The notes under the pieces were generated by a model, which made no database searches, was not told the DNA's origin, and saw only the letters and a list, made by a program, of their open reading frames with translations. Below are positions 31,015-35,716 of a stretch of DNA of 35,716 nt, piece after piece. The DNA lies in NCBI GenBank assembly GCA_947627885.1, contig CANQXP010000016.1, forward strand, positions 1-35,716, written 5' to 3'. Made by a program: the position numbers and the translations under genes. This DNA is from an uncultured Rikenella sp. (GTDB lineage Bacteria > Bacteroidota > Bacteroidia > Bacteroidales > Rikenellaceae). Every line of letters starts with the position of its first letter. Position 1 is the stretch's first letter.

Positions 31015-32964
31015 GTGCATCTCATACGTCGTGTCCATGAGGACGATGCCGCCGCGCAGGCGCTTGGGCAGGAGTTTCCCCGGCACTCTGATACCGACCT
31101 TGAAGTCTTGATAGGTGCGCGGCACCGCGACAAACGCCGCCTCCTCGTCGGTCTTTGGCACCACGGGCCTTCCGTCCACGTCGGTCTGCGGAAAACCCAT
31201 GCTCATGAGAAAAAGGTGCTTGCACCGCTCGGGCATGCCCGCACACTTTATGTCCCACTCTGGGTCGCACGGCTCCAGGTCGTGCGCGACCACGTGCTCC
31301 ATGTAGGTCTTTTGCCGCACGAACCACGCCTCGTCCCAGCTCGACTCCATCTTCCATTTGAGAAAATCGGTCGGATGCACCTCGATGCCGACCACCTGCG
31401 CGGGGTCGAGGTCGGAGTGTATGGAGTCGGTGTCGGCATAAACGAAGCCGGGGGCGTCGGGGCCGTGATAGTTCGCCTGGGCGGCCCGGATGGTGAAGTC
31501 GCGCGCGTAGCTCGTGATCGCGCTGCCAACGGGGATGTAGCCGGGTTTCTTGCCGTACTCGATGACGTCGTAGAACTTGAGCACGCCGTCCTTGTCAGGC
31601 TCGCACCACTTCCACGAGGAGTCCGTGCTCGCCGCCATCTTGCCGTAGAGGTTGTTGAGGAAGAGCTTCGCGAGCTGGCGGCGCGCGCCCTTGGAGGTGC
31701 GCTTGACCTCGGCCCACTTGTCGATGTACTGGTCGAAGATGCCGACCTCGCCGGAGAACCAGCACCCGTCGAGGACCTCCAGCTCGGATAGGTCGTAGTG
31801 GCGCTGGATGCGCTCCCAGTCGCACTTCGTGAGCACCATCTCCACAGTAGCCGGGACCAGCTCGCCGCCCTTTATATAAAACGGGTGGTACACGCCGTCC
31901 TTATCGCGCACGTCGCTCGTGGTGAGCATCTCCGTCGCCCGGTAGAGGCCGTTGCGCTTGATCTGGATGAACGGGAGCATGCCCGGCTTGATCTTGAACC
32001 GGCAGCGCACGCGCACGAAGTAGGTTCGCCCGTCGCGCTCGGCCGCGCTCGGCACGTCCCCCTTCCAAAACGTCGGCTCCCCGACCGGGTAGACGTTCCC
32101 CGACGCCCCGCTCATGACGGACGGGTAGAGCGAGTTCACGTCAGCCGTGCAGCCTCCCGTGAGGGGCTTGCACGCCTTCTCGTGCACGAGGTAGCACCAC
32201 CCTCCGCGGTAGCTCTTGTGGATGTAGTCGCCCGCCGTGGCGTAACCGTACCGCGCCTCGTCTATCGGCTCCTCGTAGAGGTTGGGGAAGAACGCCTCCC
32301 AGTCGCTGCGGATCATGGTGGAGCGGTACTCGGCCAAACAACAACTGCCGATGGTGAGCTTGTCGTGCCCCTCGGAGAGCATCATCTCCAGGGCCTCCTT
32401 CACCACCAGCACGTCGTTCTCGATGTAGCGGCGTTCCTCGTCGGTGATCGCGCAGCCCGCGTAGCGGAAGCCCTTGTACTCCATGTCGAGCTTTTTGTGC
32501 TTCGTGCCGAAGCTCTCGCCGATCTGGCGCACGGAGAAGGGGAGCAGCTTGAGCGAGTCGCGCAGCTCGATGACGTGGCCGTTGGCCTTGAACACGATGC
32601 GGTACCACGCACCGCGGTCGGAAATGGCCCACTTGACCTGGCCGTCCTTCATCTCCTCGTCCTTGCCCCAGGAAAGTTCGAGCGCCTCCACGTCGCCCGT
32701 CACGAGAGGCTCGTACCCAAGCTCGACCAGGAGGAACGACAGCCAGAACGCCCCGTCGAACTTGAGGTTGTGGTACCAGGCCACCACGTCGCAGCCCATG
32801 TTAATGAACTGCTCGTACTGCTCGTCTATCGAGCCGACTACCGTCACCTCGTCGTGGAACAGCTCGACGCACGCGCTCGCCCAGACCTCGGTATGCGCCT
32901 GGCCCGAATAGACCGTCGTTTCGAAGTCGCACATAAAAAGGCGTTGCTTGCGCTTGCGGGGCAC
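31012..32964 (-). CDS. Protein-primed family B DNA polymerase
   Basis: 650 residues from GTG at 32964, four bases after the terminal-protein stop (TGAGGTG). The start gives MPRKRKQRLFMCDFETT, like phi29 polymerase. Exonuclease: CDFETT (Asp13, Glu15), HNLKFDGAF (Asp70), YIENDVL (Tyr180, Asp184). YRGGW (252-256) links the domains. Polymerase: DVNSLYP (275-281), KLFLNNLYG (433-441), YADTDS (509-514) and QKTY (551-554). The stretch between DVNSLYP and KLFLNNLYG is long enough for the TPR1 and TPR2 insertions that bind the terminal protein and give strand displacement. It copies the linear genome from both ends using the terminal protein as primer. phi29 enzyme: 575 residues. Confidence 0.95.
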   Translation of the reverse strand: MPRKRKQRLFMCDFETTVYSGQAHTEVWASACVELFHDEVTVVGSIDEQYEQFINMGCDVVAWYHNLKFDGAFWLSFLLVELGYEPLVTGDVEALELSWGKDEEMKDGQVKWAISDRGAWYRIVFKANGHVIELRDSLKLLPFSVRQIGESFGTKHKKLDMEYKGFRYAGCAITDEERRYIENDVLVVKEALEMMLSEGHDKLTIGSCCLAEYRSTMIRSDWEAFFPNLYEEPIDEARYGYATAGDYIHKSYRGGWCYLVHEKACKPLTGGCTADVNSLYPSVMSGASGNVYPVGEPTFWKGDVPSAAERDGRTYFVRVRCRFKIKPGMLPFIQIKRNGLYRATEMLTTSDVRDKDGVYHPFYIKGGELVPATVEMVLTKCDWERIQRHYDLSELEVLDGCWFSGEVGIFDQYIDKWAEVKRTSKGARRQLAKLFLNNLYGKMAASTDSSWKWCEPDKDGVLKFYDVIEYGKKPGYIPVGSAITSYARDFTIRAAQANYHGPDAPGFVYADTDSIHSDLDPAQVVGIEVHPTDFLKWKMESSWDEAWFVRQKTYMEHVVAHDLEPCDPEWDIKCAGMPERCKHLFLMSMGFPQTDVDGRPVVPKTDEEAAFVAVPRTYQDFKVGIRVPGKLLPKRLRGGIVLMDTTYEMH

Positions 32965-32965
32965 C

Positions 32966-34033
32966 TCACAACGCCCCCTCTTCCTCGGGTGATAGGACCT
33001 CATAGTACGGAAGATCAGGCTCCGAACGGCGAATGCTGATATACTGATCGCGCGAGTAGTAGCCGTGGTGGTAGAGGAACAGGGAAAGCCGAGCGATGTA
33101 ATCGGCAGCATGCTCGTCGTTGTAGAAATAGTCCTTGACTGGTTCCAAGCCGTAGCTAAGCGCGTCAGCGATCATGAAAGCGATATCGTCGTCGCCCCAG
33201 TCCTTTCGCAAAAAGTCAAACGAAGTCATGAACGCCTCGTAACCGTCCATGAACTGAAACGTCCTCACCTGTTGGAGGAAGTTGTTGATGACAAGCTCCG
33301 GCCAGCCCGGCACCTTGAGACGGCGCTTTGCGTCACGCTTGGACTGGTCGGCGCGCGCCTTGGCCCGGCGCTTGACGGACTTCTGCCGCTCGCGCTCCTC
33401 TTGGCGAAGGCGATCCTTCTCCTCTTTGGCGCGACGCTTCTCCTCCATCTTCTGCTGGTACTCGGGGTCGGCGAGGCGCTTCTGACGGCGCTTCTCGGCG
33501 GCCTTGAGCGCGGCGCGACGCCTCTCGATCGCCCGGCCCTCGACGCCCGACACGAACTCGCCGGTCGGCTCGCCGTCGTCGTCGGTCAAAAGATAGATTG
33601 AACGCTGGTACAGCTCCTCGCCGCGGATAGACTTGATGCGCTCGATGTCCTCCGTGCGCGGCGTGCGCGTCATGGAAAGCTCAAGCTCGGGCAGCATGAT
33701 GACGCGGTACCCGCGCTTCTCAACGGCGCGGATGCGGCGCTTGAGCTTGTTGGCCTCTTTGACGAACTCGATCTGCTTCTCGGTGAGCCAGCCGTAGCGC
33801 CCGTAGCGGCGGCGCCCCGACGCATGGGCGATGGCGTCGGGCGTTCCCCGGAAGTGGGGGCGGTCCACCCCGCCAGACTTACGCGCCGCGCCCCGGCGGT
33901 TCACGCCAGCACGCTTGGCGGCCTCTGCGGCAGCCAGGTTCGCCTTGCGCGCGTCCGATATCGCGTCGATGTGGAAACGCTCCCTCATCGCCGCAAGGGC
34001 GCGCTCCGCCGACGACTTCCTGCGGCCTGCCAT
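32966..34033 (-). CDS. Probable terminal protein (replication primer)
   Basis: 355 residues, directly upstream of the polymerase as in phi29 (gene 3, then gene 2). Very basic N-terminus (1-80), then LKRRIRAVEKRGYRVIMLPE with RTPRTEDIERIKSIRGEELY (97-142), a motif common to terminal-protein-like phage proteins. A long charged coiled helix (165-240) and a helical C-terminal domain with many Tyr, Phe and Ser follow. The basic N-terminus fits nonspecific DNA binding. The priming Ser, Thr or Tyr cannot be told from sequence. Residues 97-146 recur in the protein at 34310. phi29 terminal protein: 266 residues. Confidence 0.8.
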   Translation of the reverse strand: MAGRRKSSAERALAAMRERFHIDAISDARKANLAAAEAAKRAGVNRRGAARKSGGVDRPHFRGTPDAIAHASGRRRYGRYGWLTEKQIEFVKEANKLKRRIRAVEKRGYRVIMLPELELSMTRTPRTEDIERIKSIRGEELYQRSIYLLTDDDGEPTGEFVSGVEGRAIERRRAALKAAEKRRQKRLADPEYQQKMEEKRRAKEEKDRLRQEERERQKSVKRRAKARADQSKRDAKRRLKVPGWPELVINNFLQQVRTFQFMDGYEAFMTSFDFLRKDWGDDDIAFMIADALSYGLEPVKDYFYNDEHAADYIARLSLFLYHHGYYSRDQYISIRRSEPDLPYYEVLSPEEEGAL

Positions 34034-34037
34034 GGTG

Positions 34038-34307
34038 CTACCCCGCCTTCTTGCCGTACTTCACGAACAGCTCAACCGGAAGCTCGTAACGCTCGAACCA
34101 GCTCTTGGTCACGTCTGCCGACAGCAGCACGCGCCCCCGGCGCTTGGCCTCCTTGTTGATTTTACGCCGAAGGTCGGCACGGTCGCGCCAGGTGCGCACG
34201 ACGCGCTCGCGGTTCTCGACAACGACCTCCTCCGTGGCGAGGTCCACCTCTTTGACCGTCATGTTCACCAGCTCGACGGTCCTGGTGACGTTCATGCTTC
34301 TCGGCAT
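34038..34307 (-). CDS. Small replication-operon protein
   Basis: 89 residues from ATG 34307, with GGGAGG 8-9 bases upstream. Starts MPRSMNVTRTVELVNMTVKE. The N-terminal half is a beta-rich segment with alternating Val/Thr/Glu (VDLATEEVVVENRERVVRTW); the C-terminal half is basic and helical (DRADLRRKINKEAKRRGRVL). Its place among replication genes suggests a DNA-binding or accessory role such as phi29 p6 or p17, but no similarity is claimed. Confidence 0.65.
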   Translation of the reverse strand: MPRSMNVTRTVELVNMTVKEVDLATEEVVVENRERVVRTWRDRADLRRKINKEAKRRGRVLLSADVTKSWFERYELPVELFVKYGKKAG

Positions 34308-34309
34308 GG

Positions 34310-34921
34310 TCAACGCCTCCCGAATGTGTCCACGGCTATCTTCGCTATCGCGTAGTGCCACGAACCCCAGAACCACGACGACGCCAGCCGCTCGTCGTCC
34401 CAGCCGCCCTCGCGGGTGTAGCCCATGCCGCGCAGGGCGTCCTCGCGCTTCTCACGCTGCGCGAACGTCTGGAAAACCTCAACCGAGGCCCCCACCGGGT
34501 CGGTGTAGACGACAGCAAACACGCTGTATGTGGCGGCGGGTTCGCGATAGCAGAGTTCGTGTGCGCCCATGACCTCGACGCGAAGGGTCGCCCCGTGAGG
34601 AATCTTCTTTTCAGGCTTGGGCCCCTCGCGCGTGCAGCGCTTCACCGCCCGGCGCTCAAGCTCGGCCCCGCGCAGCTTGTCGAGCATCTCGACGTGTTCC
34701 ATGGTGAGCACCGCCGGAGGCTTCTTAAGGTCCGGCAGGCCCACCACGTCGTAGCCGCGCCGGTCGTAGGAGGCGACGCGCTTCTCAAGACGCTCCGCCG
34801 CAAAGAGCCATCGGCTCTCGATGTGTTCTGGTGTCACGCGGTCCATATATGCCTTCAATGCCAGAAAGCCCGCCGTCGATGCGGAGAGCGTTATCGATAG
34901 AAACAGTTCCGTGTAGTCCAT
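34310..34921 (-). CDS. Terminal-protein-related hypothetical protein
   Basis: 203 residues if started at ATG 34921. That ATG has no ribosome binding site and comes straight after a terminator. An ATG at 34848 (MDRVTPEHIESRW) has GAAGG in place and may be the true start. Residues 43-92 (AERLEKRVASYDRRGYDVVG, LPDLKKPP, TMEHVEMLDKLRGAELERR) align with residues 95-144 of the terminal protein. The rest differs: a beta-rich C-terminal part with SVFAVVYTDPVGASVEVFQT and SSWFWGSWHYAIAKI. It may bind the same partner as the terminal protein. Function unknown. Confidence 0.65.
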   Translation of the reverse strand: MDYTELFLSITLSASTAGFLALKAYMDRVTPEHIESRWLFAAERLEKRVASYDRRGYDVVGLPDLKKPPAVLTMEHVEMLDKLRGAELERRAVKRCTREGPKPEKKIPHGATLRVEVMGAHELCYREPAATYSVFAVVYTDPVGASVEVFQTFAQREKREDALRGMGYTREGGWDDERLASSWFWGSWHYAIAKIAVDTFGRR

Positions 34922-34926
34922 GGTAG

Positions 34927-34958
34927 AAAAAAGGGGACGGGACCGAGGCCCCGCCCCC
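34927..34958 (-). terminator. Strong intrinsic terminator after the SSB gene
   Basis: Read on the - strand: GGGGGCGGGG, loop CCTCGG, TCCCGTCCCC, then TTTTTT. The 10-bp stem is complete (two G-U pairs) with a six-T tail. It lies 26 bp after the SSB stop and just before the 34310-34921 gene. It should make SSB mRNA far more abundant than that for the terminal protein and polymerase, which would be made by read-through or from a promoter not identified. Confidence 0.85.
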
Positions 34959-34983
34959 TCCCGGTACCGACGGCCGAGGCCAG

Positions 34984-35397
34984 TTAAAGGACGACTTCCA
35001 GGGTGTTCGTCTTGAACTTGCCCGTGGTGATCTGACGAACGACGACAGGGATGGGGTCGGCCCAGGTCGGCTCGCCGAACACGGCGATGAGCTTCTGAAC
35101 CGCGTTGAAGATGCCGCGCGAGACGGCCTGGTAGCTCTTGCCGTCGGCGGTGATGAGGACCGTGCGCGGGGCAACCTCGTACTCGCCCGTCTCCTCGTTC
35201 ACAAGCTCTACCGGCTCCCACACCACGTCGGTGACCGAAAGCGTCTCGTTGATGTGGTCGGAAATGCGCTCGTCGGGGCTGTTTATGGCGTTATAGACGA
35301 GGGCCTTGGTCTGACGGTCGTCCCCCTTGACCGAGCAGTATATTCCGATCTCAGAAGTGGAAACGCTTTTCTTGACGGCTACAATCTCCTCAGACAT
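34984..35397 (-). CDS. Single-stranded DNA binding protein (phage type)
   Basis: 137 residues from ATG 35397 with AAGGAG 9 bases upstream; the longer frame to 35493 crosses the promoter and is rejected. Features include GIYCSVKGDDRQTKALVYNA, INSPDERISDHINETLSVTD, NEETGEYEVAPRTVLITADG, KSYQAVSRGIFNAVQKLIAV, FGEPTWADPIPVVVRQITTG. This matches a family common in gut filamentous and small phages, annotated as phage ssDNA-binding protein. It would coat strands displaced during protein-primed replication, as phi29 p5 does. First gene of the replication operon and separated from it by a terminator, fitting a high copy number. Confidence 0.7.
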   Translation of the reverse strand: MSEEIVAVKKSVSTSEIGIYCSVKGDDRQTKALVYNAINSPDERISDHINETLSVTDVVWEPVELVNEETGEYEVAPRTVLITADGKSYQAVSRGIFNAVQKLIAVFGEPTWADPIPVVVRQITTGKFKTNTLEVVL

Positions 35398-35420
35398 GTG
35401 GAACTCCTTCCTCGGGTATG

Positions 35421-35434
35421 GGGCGATTGCCCCG
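35421..35434. repeat. Inverted repeat GGGGC-GATT-GCCCC in the SSB leader
   Basis: A perfect 5-bp GC stem with a 4-base loop lies just downstream of the predicted - strand promoter and ahead of the SSB ribosome binding site. It could be an operator or a leader hairpin. Confidence 0.5.
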
Positions 35435-35444
35435 GAACAACTAG

Positions 35445-35474
35445 AGTATAGCATGGAGGAACCATGGCGGACAA
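35445..35474 (-). promoter_or_regulatory. Promoter of the replication operon
   Basis: On the - strand TTGTCC (35474-35469) and TATACT (35450-35445) are separated by 18 bp. Transcription would start near 35438, about 40 bp before the SSB start codon. The - 35 box overlaps the start of the divergent gene at 35464. Confidence 0.55.
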
Positions 35475-35646
35475 GGGCACATACAAAGTACATATTGTTA
35501 TGAAGAATGGTAATTTACATATTGATGGAAACAAAAAGTTGCGTATTATGGGTGTGGAAAAGCGTGATACGTATGTGGTGGTTGCGTTGAGGGTTGAGAC
35601 GGGGAGGTGTGTTGAGGAAATTGATATTGCGGATAGTGTAGAATGA
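35464..35646 (+). CDS. Small hypothetical protein at the right edge
   Basis: 60 residues, MADKGTYKVHIVMKNGNLHI onward, with GGAGGA before the ATG. Short alternating strands (VHIVMKNGNLHIDGNKKLRI; TYVVVALRVETGR) suggest a compact beta-domain. It is divergent from the replication operon and more AT-rich than most of the window. Not recognised. Confidence 0.55.
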   Translation: MADKGTYKVHIVMKNGNLHIDGNKKLRIMGVEKRDTYVVVALRVETGRCVEEIDIADSVE

Positions 35647-35716
35647 AGATAATGGGGAGTGTAGTTGTTATAGGTGGTACGTAGGTGTACCTGAAAATGG
35701 GAAAATCGAAATGTTC
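35647..35716. other. Right-edge gene-free sequence
   Basis: Seventy AT-rich bases after the last gene. They contain GGTACG-TAGGT-GTAC (35676-35690), which has the same spacing as GGTACG-CCTCC-GTAC near the left end (282-296). No inverted copy of the left end was found, so the true terminus may be missing. Confidence 0.5.

Noticed and set aside
31012-32963. Start of the polymerase at the internal ATG (MCDFETT)
   Set aside because: The GTG at 32964 is four bases after the upstream stop, preceded by a GAGGGGG stretch, and gives the basic N-terminus seen in phi29 polymerase.
1-35716. Terminal inverted repeats expected for a protein-primed genome
   Set aside because: The reverse complement of the last bases (GAACATTTCGATTTTCCC) does not match the first bases (AGCATATGTATAGG); ends linked to terminal protein are often lost in sequencing, so absence here is not evidence against the replication mode.

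Overview
The window looks like the nearly complete genome of a small podovirus that replicates by protein priming, i.e. a large, divergent relative of Bacillus phage phi29. The diagnostic genes are a family B DNA polymerase with every phi29-type motif, a basic protein directly upstream in the terminal-protein position, a gp16-type packaging ATPase, a gp10-type connector, a gp11-type lower collar, a gp9-type tail knob, a gp8-type capsid protein with a C-terminal Ig-like domain, a gp7-type scaffold and a gp13-type tail peptidoglycan hydrolase. GC content is high in most of the window. The cell-wall binding modules (DG-WG ... MQRRLN) suggest a high-GC Gram-positive host, possibly a gut Coriobacteriia member (inference only). 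No integrase, repressor, tRNA or CRISPR array was seen, so a strictly lytic phage is the simplest reading. At 35.7 kb it is larger than phi29-like phages usually are.

Layout. Bases 1-316 are an AT-rich, gene-free left end with short repeats. Bases 356-10884 (+ strand) hold a long early/accessory block of about two dozen mostly unrecognised small, often acidic proteins. These are driven by at least four promoters that share a TGCA-type -35 element. The only recognisable gene there is a phage cytosine-C5 methyltransferase, inserted between two perfect 42-bp direct repeats within a cluster of tiny membrane proteins. Bases 10881-29732 (- strand) are the late operon, read from right to left: tail hydrolase, scaffold, capsid, tail knob, connector, lower collar, several small virion-associated proteins, holin, endolysin, a fibre-adaptor candidate, a 1458-residue collagen-like fibre and two shorter fibres sharing its N-terminal anchor. 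Bases 29790-30845 (+) encode the packaging ATPase, inverted relative to the rest of the late genes. It is followed by a 140-bp gene-free stretch that folds into a long stem-loop, a candidate packaging RNA. Bases 31012-35397 (-) are the replication operon: single-stranded DNA binding protein, an intrinsic terminator, a protein sharing a domain with the terminal protein, a small protein, terminal protein, DNA polymerase. A small + strand gene lies at the right edge.

How it works together (inference from phi29 biology). The terminal protein primes the polymerase at the linear ends, and the SSB coats the displaced strand. Scaffold, capsid protein and connector make the prohead, and the ATPase, perhaps with a packaging RNA, fills it. 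Collars, knob and the two-domain hydrolase make the short tail. Three fibres bind the host, and holin plus endolysin lyse it. The left block probably handles takeover of, and counter-defence against, the host. The exact termini and terminal inverted repeats were not found, so a few end bases may be missing.
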